This document shows, one piece after another, positions 35,179 to 44,500 of a stretch of DNA of 64,000 nucleotides. The stretch is from Glycomyces paridis. Lineage in GTDB: Bacteria > Actinomycetota > Actinomycetes > Mycobacteriales > Micromonosporaceae. The stretch covers positions 202,675-266,674 of the forward strand of contig NZ_STGX01000006.1 of the NCBI RefSeq assembly GCF_004912155.1, written 5' to 3'. The stretch's first letter is position 1, and each line of letters begins with the position of its first letter. The translations under genes and the position numbers were made by a program. The notes below the pieces were generated by a model. It saw nothing but the letters and a program-made list of their open reading frames with translations, was not told where the DNA came from and made no database searches.

Positions 35179-35338
35179 CCGCACGCACCCCCTTGGTCGG
35201 AATCGGTGTCAGTCTAGGAGCGAATGCCCTGTTCAAGCCGTGGTATCGAGGATTTGGGCCGGAGGACGGGACCGGAGTCGGCGGGTGGTCCGCGTCACGG
35301 GAGAAATATTCGGGGGCCGTGCGGCGCTGTAGGTGTCA

Positions 35339-35365
35339 TTAGCACTCTCGGGTTGGGAGTGCTAA
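35339..35365 (+). promoter_or_regulatory. CIRCE operator (HrcA site)
   Basis: TTAGCACTC (35339-35347), a 9-bp spacer, and GAGTGCTAA (35357-35365) are an exact CIRCE element, the binding site of the heat-shock repressor HrcA. It lies 23 bp before the Hsp20 start. Confidence 0.95.
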
Positions 35366-35388
35366 TCCTGAGGAAGGGGACAGCCACC

Positions 35389-35886
35389 ATGATCGTTCGC
35401 TACCAGCACCCGCAAGCCGCGTACCGCCAGATCGACCAGCACTTCAACCGCGAGTTCGAGCGTCTGGTCCGGCTCGGCTTCAAGCGCGCCGCCGTGCAGA
35501 GCTCGCTGCGCGCCGACGTCTACACCGAGGGCGAGGACCTCGTGGTCACCGCCGCCGTCCCGGGCGTGAGCCCCGAGGACGTGACGGTGGAGGTCGAGGG
35601 CCGCAGGCTCTCGATCACCGCCGAGCGCAAGGCGCGCGAGGCCGCCGAGGGCGACCGCTATCTCGTGCGCGGCCTGTCGGCCGGTTCGTTCAGCCGCGAG
35701 TTCACGCTCCCGGAGGGCACGAGCGCCGAGCAGGTGAGCGCCGAGGTCGCCGACGGGCTCCTCCAGGTGCGCGTCGCGGGGGCGGTCAAGCCGGCGCCGC
35801 AGGCGCGGCGCATCCCTGTCAACGGCGTCGCGCCGGTGATCGAGGGCGCGGCCGAAGAGGCGACGGACGAGGCCGCGGCCGAGTAG
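35389..35886 (+). CDS. Hsp20/alpha-crystallin small heat-shock protein
   Basis: The 165-residue protein has an alpha-crystallin domain: LRADVYTEGEDLVVTAAVPGVSPEDVTVEVEGRRLSITAERKARE, then GSFSREFTLPEGTSAEQVSAEVADGLLQVRVAG with the conserved GLLxVRV. The N-terminal MIVRYQHPQAAYRQIDQHFNREFERL and the C-terminal RRIPVNG (IxV/I-like) serve oligomer assembly. ATG 35389 follows AGGAAGGGG. Regulated by HrcA through the CIRCE element. Confidence 0.93.
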   Translation: MIVRYQHPQAAYRQIDQHFNREFERLVRLGFKRAAVQSSLRADVYTEGEDLVVTAAVPGVSPEDVTVEVEGRRLSITAERKAREAAEGDRYLVRGLSAGSFSREFTLPEGTSAEQVSAEVADGLLQVRVAGAVKPAPQARRIPVNGVAPVIEGAAEEATDEAAAE

Positions 35887-35903
35887 GTCCGTGAGAGGAA
35901 CGC

Positions 35904-35935
35904 CGAAGGGCCCCGGAGTGATCCGGGGCCCTTCG
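35904..35935 (+). terminator. Terminator after hsp20
   Basis: CGAAGGGCCCCGGA (35904-35917) and its perfect complement (35922-35935) form a 14-bp stem with loop GTGA. Confidence 0.85.
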
Positions 35936-36035
35936 CCGTGCGCGCGTTCGTTTCGAGGGCTCCCGCTCCGGCGTCCCACCCCGGTGCGGTCTTCCTGCGG
36001 CCGGAGTCCCCCTCTCCCGCCGGTGCATCCACTAT

Positions 36036-36275
36036 TCAATGTTTATATGGAAGTACTTTCACTGGGTCCACCGCTCCGTTCACGAGAGCGAGGACTATCA
36101 ACTGCTCATTGGTGTCGACGTTCAGTCGTGTTCTCAATTCGCGGAGGAGGCGCCTCAGGTGGGTCGGTGTGAACCCCAGCCATTCGGCCGCCACTTCCTG
36201 ATTGGGTGCTGATATGAGACAACAGAGGAGTCTGGATTCTTCCTTTGAAAACTGCTGTGACTGCCGGGACTGCAC
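36036..36275 (-). CDS. Stand-alone LuxR/GerE-type DNA-binding domain protein
   Basis: The 79-residue protein consists almost only of a GerE-like four-helix domain: FSKEESRLLCCLISAPNQEVAAEWLGFTPTHLRRLLRELRTRLNVDTNEQLIVLALVNGAVDP. It has no sensor or receiver domain. GTG 36275 is chosen because AAGGAG lies 6 nt upstream. It is transcribed away from the isonitrile/PKS operon and is the nearest candidate for its pathway regulator. Its codons are less GC-rich than its neighbours', suggesting recent acquisition or relaxed selection. Confidence 0.65.
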   Translation of the reverse strand: MQSRQSQQFSKEESRLLCCLISAPNQEVAAEWLGFTPTHLRRLLRELRTRLNVDTNEQLIVLALVNGAVDPVKVLPYKH

Positions 36276-36740
36276 ACGCTTCTCCTTCGCCGCGTGGACG
36301 GTGGGTTTCCTGGCCACTGTTGGAACGATCGATGAGAACCTGCGACCGTAGCGTAGCAAGTGGTCGACATTCGAGGGGTTCAAGCGCGCGGCGGACCACG
36401 TTGCGCGCCAACAATAAGCACACTGGCACCTCCTGTTCCTCAGGTCCCTTGCGGGGTCGCGGGGCTCGGTGATGTTCGGTTTCGAACACGAGTGTGGCAG
36501 GTCCGACCCCCCTCGTCTAGATTGAGGGTAGACCGACATCGCACATACGGCAGGACAGTTCCCCGGCACTATTGGGGGAACCTGTCGCGACTTGACCGTA
36601 TGCTCATCCGACCCCAGCTGAAACCAATTATTCGACGGCCCTACCCGGTCGCTTGATTCGTGCTGCCTGAAATCATCGGGGCGCGCCGACGTGCATGCTC
36701 CCCGCAATCCCGGAACATTCATTCGGAGGTTTGTAACACA
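36276..36740. other. 465-bp divergent control region of the biosynthetic cluster
   Basis: No gene is seen. GC content is visibly lower than elsewhere. It contains the dyad TGTTCG-GTTT-CGAACA (36473-36488) and an imperfect hairpin GACAGTTCCCC / GGGGAACCTGTC (36554-36586) with a 10-nt loop. A clear promoter is not certain; TTGACC occurs at 36592. The CGGAGG site before ATG 36741 is at 36724-36729. Confidence 0.6.
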
Positions 36741-37625
36741 ATGGAAATCACTCCACAAGAGACTGGTAAGTTCGGCGCGATCGTGACCGGCTTCGACGCC
36801 GCCACCGCGACCGCCGAGGAGCTCCAGCGGATCAAGGACGCCGTCTACGCCGACCGGATCGTCCTGCTCAAGGACCAGGCCCTCGACACCGGCGGGTTCG
36901 TCGGGCTCGGGCGCGCCCTCGGCGAGGTCGAGACCTACTACGAGCCGATGTACCACCACCCCGAGCACGCCGAGGTCTTCGTTTCCTCGAACGTGCCGCA
37001 GGACGGGCAGCAGGTCGGGGTGCCGAAGACCGGGAAGTTCTGGCACGCGGACTACATGTTCATGCCCAGGCCCTTCGGCCTGACGCTCATCTACCCCCAG
37101 CAGGTGCCCGAGAAGAACCGCGGCACCTACTTCATCGACATGAGCGAGGCCTACGAGCGCCTGCCCGAGCACCTCAAGCTCGCGGTCAAGGACACGTACT
37201 GCCTGCACAGCCCCCGCAAGTACTTCAAGATCCGGCCCAGCGACGTCTACCGGCCGATCGGCGAGATCTACGAGGAGATCGAGCTCAAGACGCCGCCGGC
37301 GAAGCACCCCACGGTGTTCGAGCACCCCGTGACCGGCCGCCCGGTGCTCTACGCGAGCGCGGGCCTGACCTACGCGATCGAGGACGCCGACGGCAACGAC
37401 CTCGGCGACCTGCTCGAACAACTGTTCGAGGCCACGGGCCAGACCGACATGACCTTCCCCGAGGACGTCGTGCACCTCCAGACCTTCGAGCGCGGCGACC
37501 TCCTCGTGTGGGACAACCGGGCCCTCATCCACCGGGCCCTGCACACCACGACCCCCGAGCCGGCGGTCTCGTTCCGCGTAACCGTGCACGACGACCACCC
37601 GTTCTACGCGCAGGCCGACGCCTGA
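36741..37625 (+). CDS. Fe(II)/2-oxoglutarate isonitrile-forming oxidase (ScoE/Rv0097-type, TauD family)
   Basis: The 294-residue TauD-like enzyme has iron ligands His102 and Asp104 (FWHADYM) and His264 (ALIHRAL), and 2OG-binding Arg279. It matches Mycobacterium tuberculosis Rv0097 along its length: [56 protein letters not shown]. Tyr66, Tyr67 and Lys163 sit at the same offsets from the iron His as substrate-binding residues reported (from memory) for ScoE. ScoE converts (R)-3-((carboxymethyl)amino) acyl acids to isonitriles by oxidative decarboxylation. First gene of a 12-gene coupled operon. Function is inferred with high confidence at family level; acyl chain unknown. Confidence 0.9.
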   Translation: MEITPQETGKFGAIVTGFDAATATAEELQRIKDAVYADRIVLLKDQALDTGGFVGLGRALGEVETYYEPMYHHPEHAEVFVSSNVPQDGQQVGVPKTGKFWHADYMFMPRPFGLTLIYPQQVPEKNRGTYFIDMSEAYERLPEHLKLAVKDTYCLHSPRKYFKIRPSDVYRPIGEIYEEIELKTPPAKHPTVFEHPVTGRPVLYASAGLTYAIEDADGNDLGDLLEQLFEATGQTDMTFPEDVVHLQTFERGDLLVWDNRALIHRALHTTTPEPAVSFRVTVHDDHPFYAQADA

Positions 37626-38218
37626 TGGCCACAGCCCAGGAGTCGTCCACCCCGCTCGGCAGTGCTCAGCTCGACCGTGCACATCACGACGGTGCACTGC
37701 TCGACCGTGCCCTGCTCGACCGTGTCCTCAAGGTCTACAAGCCGCACTGCCGGTACCTGCAATCCGCACAGGTGCCGCCCGGGGACGCGGTCCGAGCGGC
37801 GTGCGAGTTCGAGATCCCGGAGTCGTGCTACATCGACGACACCGGGCACTTCAACTCCGTCGAGTTCAACATCTGCTACAACCAGGCGCTCTACTGGCTC
37901 GTCGCGACGTCGGTGCGCGACCGGCTCCTGCCGGTGCTGTCCGGCTGGTCGATGGACGACTTCTGGGCACGCCAGCTCCCCGACATCTACATCGCCGCGT
38001 ACGAGGCCGTCTTCCGCGCCCCGATGCGCGGCCGGGAGCTGTTCCACGGCGAGCTGGAGGTCAAGCGCGCCAAGGTGCGCCGCGCCTCGGCGGGGCGCCC
38101 GGGCGTGGTCTGGCTCGACACCGCCTGCCGCTTCTGGGAGGACGGCGGCGGCAACGCCGACGGCCGCATCCGCATCGCGGTCACCAACCTCCCCGAGGAG
38201 GACGATGTCCGCCCCTGA
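37625..38218 (+). CDS. FcoT/ScoD-family thioesterase-fold enzyme
   Basis: The 197-residue hotdog-fold protein is a homologue of Rv0098 (FcoT): RVLKVYKPHCRYLQSAQV, FEIPESCYIDDTGHFNSVEF, NICYNQALYW, LSGWSMDDFWARQLPDIYI, and C-terminal RIRIAVTNLPE. In isonitrile lipopeptide pathways ScoD adds glycine to the beta carbon of an unsaturated acyl-ACP and releases the product. The N-terminal ~35 residues carry a repeat-derived LDRA/LLDRALLDRV segment. ATG 37625 overlaps the upstream stop (TGATG). Order oxidase then FcoT is the same as Rv0097-Rv0098. Confidence 0.88.
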   Translation: MATAQESSTPLGSAQLDRAHHDGALLDRALLDRVLKVYKPHCRYLQSAQVPPGDAVRAACEFEIPESCYIDDTGHFNSVEFNICYNQALYWLVATSVRDRLLPVLSGWSMDDFWARQLPDIYIAAYEAVFRAPMRGRELFHGELEVKRAKVRRASAGRPGVVWLDTACRFWEDGGGNADGRIRIAVTNLPEEDDVRP

Positions 38219-38564
38219 ACCGCCGCTCAGCGGCGAACTGCGGCGCCTGCCGCTGGCCGAGCGCAGGGATGCGCTCCGCGAGGCCGTCCACGCCGAGTTC
38301 CGGACCGTGCTGTTCCTGTCCGCGGACGACCAGGTGCCCGAGGACGAGGACTACTTCTCCCTCGGCGTCACCTCCATCGGCCTGATGGAGATCAAGGACC
38401 GGCTCGACGAGCGCCTGGGCGCCTCCATCAGCGCCGCCGCGCTGTTCAACCACCCGACGGTCGAGCAGTTCATCGAGCACCTCGTGGCCGACGTGCTCGC
38501 CGACCAGTTCACCGCGAGGCAAGCGGCGCCCACGGCGCCGGGGAATCCGCAAGGGAGACCATGA
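38205..38564 (+). CDS. Acyl carrier protein (ScoB/Rv0100-type)
   Basis: The 119-residue protein has one carrier domain: FLSADDQVPEDEDYFSLGVTSIGLMEIKDRLDERLGASISAAALFNHPTVEQFIEHLV, with the phosphopantetheine Ser in GVTSIGL. ATG 38205 follows GAGGAG and overlaps the FcoT gene by 14 bp. It is expected to carry the acyl chain during glycine addition and after reactivation by the ligase encoded at 46470. Confidence 0.88.
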   Translation: MSAPEPPLSGELRRLPLAERRDALREAVHAEFRTVLFLSADDQVPEDEDYFSLGVTSIGLMEIKDRLDERLGASISAAALFNHPTVEQFIEHLVADVLADQFTARQAAPTAPGNPQGRP

Positions 38565-41500
38565 TGAGTGCAGGAACGTCCGCGAACGAGCCGATCGCCA
38601 TCGTCGGCGCGGCGGTCAACATGCCCGGCCCGAACCGGGACCTCGACGGCTTCGCGGCGTTCCTGCGCGAAGGCCGCACCGCCTCCGGGCCCGTCCCGGC
38701 CGACCGCTGGGACGCCTCGGCGCTGGAGGCGACCCCCTACGGCGCCTTCATCGAAGGGCTCGACCAGTTCGACGCCCGGTTCTTCGGCATCTCCCCGCGC
38801 GAGGCCGACTATATCGACCCGCAGCAGCGACTGGTCCTGGAGACCTCCTGGCGGGCACTGGAGTCGGCCGGCGTCGACACCGCGCCGCTGCGCGGCGGCA
38901 ACGGCGGCGTCTACATGGGAGTGAGCTGCGTCGACTACGCCGTGGAGGTCGAGACCCTCGCCTACGAGGACCTCAACGCGCACGTGGGCACCGGCAGCGC
39001 CCACAGCGCCGTCCCCGGCCGCGTCTCCTACTTCCTGGGCTGGCGCGGCCCCAGCGTCGCCTTCGACACCGCCTGCTCCTCCTCGCTCGTCGCACTCCAC
39101 CAGGCCGCGCAGGGACTGCGCCTGGGCGAGTGCGACATCGCGCTCTCCGGCGGCGTCAACGCCATGCACCACCCGCGCAACCACATCATCTTCACCGAGG
39201 CGGGGATGCTCTCGCCCGACGGGAAGTGCAAGACCTTCGACGACGCGGCCGACGGCTACCTGCGCTCGGAGGGCTGCGGCGTCGTCGTCCTCAAACGCCT
39301 CGCCGACGCCCGGCGCGACGGCGACACCGTGCTGGCCCTCATCCGCGGCTCCGCGGTCGGCCAGGACGGCGCCAGCGGCGGGCTCACCGTCCCGCACGGC
39401 GGCGCCCAGGAGCGCGTCATGCGCGCCGCGCTCGCCTCCGCCGGGCTCGGCCCGCTCGACGTCCAGTACGTCGAGGCGCACGGGACCGGGACCTCGCTGG
39501 GCGACCCGATCGAGATGGGCGCCGTCCAGGCCGTCTTCGGCGCCCCGCGCGAGCGCGCCGAACCGGTCCTGGTCGGCTCCGTCAAGACCAACCTCGGGCA
39601 CATGGAGCCCGCCGCCGGGATCTCCGGGGTCCTCAAGACCGTCCTCCAACTGCGCGAGGGCACCGTCTTCCCGCACGTCAACTTCGCGAACCCCTCGCGG
39701 CACATCCCCTGGGACCGCTACGCGGTCGAGGTGCCCACGAGCCCGCGCGCCTGGCCGGGCGAGTCGCGGCGCGCCGTGGTGAACTCCTTCGGCTTCCAGG
39801 GCACCCTCGCGAGCGTCGTCATCGAGCAGGCCCCGCCGCCCGAGCCCGCGCCGAGCGTCCCCGATCCGGCCGCCGCCGTGTTCACCCTCTCCGCGCGCAC
39901 CGAGACCGCGCTCGACGCGCTCGCCGCGGCCTACCGCGAGCACCTCGCCGCGCACCCGGACGCCTCCGTCCACGACCTGTGCCACACCGCCAACGTCGGG
40001 CGCACGCACCTGCCCGAACGCCTCGCCGGGGCCGTGCGCGACCTCGCGGGCCTCGACGCGCTCCTGGCGCGCGGACGCGGTGAGAAGCGCCGCCCGCGCA
40101 AGGTGGCTCTGCTCTTCACCGGCCAGGGCGCCCAGTACCCGGGCATGGGCCGCGACCTCTACCGCGAGTTCGCCGTCTTCCGCGACGTCCTCGACGAGTG
40201 CGACCGCCGCCTCGAACCCCACCTCGGTCTGTCCATCAAGGACATGATGTTCGGGGAGGACCCGGAGCTGCTGCGCCGCACCGGGTACGCGCAGCCCGCG
40301 CTGTTCAGCCTCGAATACGCGCTCGCGAAACTGTGGCAGTCCTTCGGGGTGCGCCCCGACGTCCTCATCGGGCACAGCATCGGCGAGGTCGCCGCCGCCG
40401 CGGTCGCCGGGCTCTTCGACCTGCCCGACGCGGTCGCGCTCGTCGCCGCCCGCGCCCGCCTCATGCAGTCGGTGACCGCCGAGGGCGCCATGGCCGCCGT
40501 CGCCGCCCCCGTCGAGGAGGTCGCGCCGCTCCTGGAAGGACACGACGACCTGGCCCTGGCCGCGGTCAACTCCCCGCGCCAGTGCGTCGTCTCCGGCGCC
40601 GCCGCCGCCGTCGCGGCCGTCGCCGAGCGCCTGCGCGCCGACGGGCACGACGTGACGCCGATGCGCGTCTCCCACGCCTTCCACTCCCCGCTCATGGCCG
40701 AGATCCACGACGACCTCGTCGCCGCCCTCTCCGGCATCCGCTGGCGGGAGCCGGAACTGGGCCTCGTCTCCAACGTGACCGGCGAGCGCGCCGTGTTCGA
40801 GGAGATCGCCACCCCCGAGTACTGGGCCCGGCACCTGCTGTCCCCCGTGGACTTCAAGGGCGGCATGGAGGCCATCGTACGCCGCGGCGCCCACTGCTTC
40901 ATCGAGGTCGGCCCCTCCGCCGTCCTCACCGGGCTCGGCCGCTCCTGCACCACCGGCGGCGACCACGTCTGGGCCGCGAGCCAGCGCCGCGACGACGCCG
41001 AGACGGCGATCCGCGAAGCCGCCGCGAAGGTGTACGCCGCGGGCGTCAACCTCGACTGGACGGCCTTCCACGCCGGGCGGCGCCGTCCCCTGGTCGCCCT
41101 GCCCGAGTACGCGTTCGAGCACCGCAGGCACTGGCTGCCCGCCGCCGGGCCGGCGCGCGGCGCCGCCTCCGGCGCGGCGCACCCGCTCCTGGGCACCGAG
41201 ACCACCACGACCGAGCAGCACGAGGCGGGCGTGCGGGAGTTCGCCGCCGAACTGCGCGCGAACGCGCCGGAGTACCTGGCCGACCACGTGGTGGCCGGGC
41301 AGACGCTGTTCCCCGGGGCCGGGTACGCCGAGATCGCGCTCGCGCTCCAGGACGCGGTGTTCGGGGAGAACCGGCGCCCGATCGAGGGCCTGCGCATCCA
41401 CGAGCCGCTGCTGCTGGGCGAGGAGCCCACGGCGGTGCGCACCTGCCTGCGCTCGGTCGCGGGCGGCGGGGCCGAGGTCGAGATCGTCTCGGTCGCGGGC

Positions 41501-44500
41501 GGAGCCGAGCGGCGCCACGCCACGGCGCGGATCGCCCCGGCGAGCGGCACCTTCGGGGAGCTGAGCCTCGTGGAGGAGCTGCGGGCCGCCGACGTCCCGG
41601 GCGTCGCGATCGGCGCCGACGAGTTCTACGAGCAGCTCGCCGAGCTGGGCCTGGAGTACGGGCCGCGGTTCCGGCTCGTGACCGCCGTGGCGCGGACCGG
41701 GCGCGGCACCGCCGCCGGGACGCTCGCGGCGGCCGACGCCGCCGGGGTCGAGCAGCTGCCACCGCCGGTCATGGACTGCGCGATGCAGTCGCTCGTGGCC
41801 GCCGTGGACGGCGGCGAGACGTACCTGCCGGTCGGGTTCGGGCAGGTGCGGCTGTTCAAGAAGCCCAAGGGCGCCTTGCGGAGCCTGGTGCGCCTGCGCG
41901 AGCCGGCCGCGGGCGAGGACGCGGACCTGTGCGCCGACGTGGTGCTCCTGGACGCGGGCAACGCGCCCGTATTCGTCCTCAAGGGACTTGAACTCAAGCG
42001 CATGGCGCAGTCGGCGAACCGGGCGCCGATGGTGCACGAGACCCGCTGGCTCAAGCGCTCGCTCGCGCAGGTCGCGCCGCAGTCGGGGACGCGCCGCGTG
42101 CTCCTGGTCGGCGCCCTCGCCGCGGACTTCCCCGGGGTGCGGCTCGCCGAGGCGGGCGTGCGCCTGGAGGCGGCGCCCGACGCCGCGGGCGCCGAGGTGC
42201 TGCTGTCCCACCAGACCACCGACGCCGCCTGGTTCTGGACCCGCGGCGAAGGGGCCGAGGGGATGCGCGAGGCGACCGAGCGGAACTTCCGCGACCTGCT
42301 GCGCTTCGCGTCCGCATTGGACGCCAGGGCGCCCGAGGCGCGGCTGTGGCTGGTCACCGAAGGGGCGCAAGTGGTCCCGGGCGACCGCACCGCGGGCCGC
42401 GACGTCGGCGACCTCGCGGCGGCGGCGCTGTGGGGCTTCGGGCGGACCATGCGCAACGAGTACCCGCGCCGCCGCGTGACCCTCGTGGACCTGGCGCCGG
42501 GCGGCTCGCGCGAGCCGCTCGCGGACGAATGGCTCGCGGGCGAGGGCGGCACCGGCGAATCGCAGGTGGCGCACCGCGACTCGGGGCGCCACGTGCGCCG
42601 ACTCGTCAGCCGCCCGCCCGTCGACGGCGCCGCCGTGGCGCTCGTGGTGGACGAGCGGACCGGCACCGTCGCCACCGCGCCGCACGAGAGCGCCGCACCG
42701 GTCGGCGACGAGGTCCGCGTCCGCGTGCACGCCGCCGGGCTCAACTTCAAGGACGTCCTCAACGCGCTCGGGATGCTCCGGCGCTACGCCGAGGACGCCG
42801 GGATCGAGTACCGGCCGCTGCCGCTGGGCTTCGAGGGCGCGGGCACCGTGCTCGACGCGGGCCCCGACGCCGCCTTCAAACCGGGCCAGGAGGTCGTCTT
42901 CAGCCACCTCGGCGCGCTCAAGGGGACGGTCACCGTGCCCTCGGCCGCCGCGGTCCCCAAACCGGCCGGACTCTCCTTCGCCCAGGCCGGCGGCATCGCC
43001 AGCGCGTTCCTGACCGCGCACCACTCGCTGCACGGGCTCGCGGGCCTGCGGCCCGGGGACACGGTGCTGGTGCACGCGGCCGCGGGCGGGGTCGGGCAGG
43101 CCGCGGTGCAGCTCGCGAAGCTCGCGGGCGCCGAGGTGTACGCGACCGCGAGCCCCGGGAAGCACGCGCTGCTGCGGTCCCAGGGCGTCGAGCACGTGTG
43201 GAGTTCACGGAACCTCGACTTCGCCGAGGGGATCCTGGAGCGCACGGGCGGACGCGGCGTCGACGTGGTCGTCAACAGCCTCAACAAGGACTACATCCCG
43301 GCGGGCGTCAAGGCGCTCGCCGAGGGCGGGCGGTTCGTGGAGCTGGGCAAGATCGGGATCTGGTCGCCCGAGCGGTTCGCCGCCGAGCGCCCGGACGCGT
43401 CCTACTTCAACTTCGACCTCAGCGAGGTGCCCGAGCCGGAGCTGACGGACCTGACCAACCGCATCCTGCGCGAGGTCGCGGACCTGTTCGACCGGGGCGA
43501 CCTGTCGCCGCTGCCGACGACGGTCTACGGGCTCGACGAGATCGAGGAGGCCTTCGCGGTCTTCGGGCGCGGGGCGAACGTCGGCAAGCTCGTCGTCGCC
43601 TTCGCCGACGACGAGGCCCCCGCGGCGGCGCCGCTGGCGGTCCGGCCCGACGAGACGTACCTGATCACCGGCGGTTCGGGCGCGCTCGGGCTGGTCGCGG
43701 CGCGCACGCTCGTGGAGCTCGGCGCCCGGCGGATCGCGCTTATGAGCCGCCGGGCTCCCGAAGGGGGCCTTCCGGACTTCGGCGAGGGCGTCGCGGTGGA
43801 GCACCTGGCCGGGGACGTGGGCGAGGCCGCCGACGTGCACCGGGTGGTCGAGCTGCTGAAGTCGGGACCGCACCCGCTCGGCGGGGTCGTGCACGCCGCG
43901 GGCGTCCTGGACGACGCGCCGATCACCGAGCAGACCTGGGAGCGCCTGGCGACGGTGCTGGGCCCCAAGGCGTTCGGCGCGCACCTGCTGCACGAGGCGC
44001 TCGCGGGGCACCCGCTGCGGTTCTTCGTGTCGTACTCGTCGGTGACGTCGGTGCTGGGCACGCCGGGGCAGGCGAACTACGCCGCCGCGAACGCCTGCCT
44101 CGACGAGCTCATGCGCTGGCGGGCCGCCGCCGGCGGTGCGGGCTTCAGCGTCGGCTGGGGACCGTGGGCCGGGGCCGGGATGGCCGCGCGGCTGGACGAG
44201 CGCGCGGCCGAGGGGATCGCGCGGCGCGGCGTCAAGGCGCTGCGGCCGCGCGCGGCGATGCGGGCGCTGCGCGAGGCGCACGCCAGGCCGATCGCGCACG
44301 CGCTCGTCGGCGAACTGGACTGGGCGGCGTACGTGGCCGCGCAGACCGGCGAGGACCCGCTGTTCCACCTCGTGGCGGCCGACCGGCCGAAGGCGGCCGA
44401 ACTCGACCTGGAGGCCCTGCGGGCCGCCGACGCGGGCGAGCGCGTCGCGGCGATCGGCGAGCTGCTGCGCGGGGCGATCCGCGACGCGCTGCACTACGAC

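Noticed and set aside
38351-43195. A 1614-codon open frame on the minus strand across the PKS
   Set aside because: It mirrors the GC-rich PKS gene, is Arg/Gly/Val/Ala noise with no motif, and the plus-strand frame has all PKS catalytic motifs.
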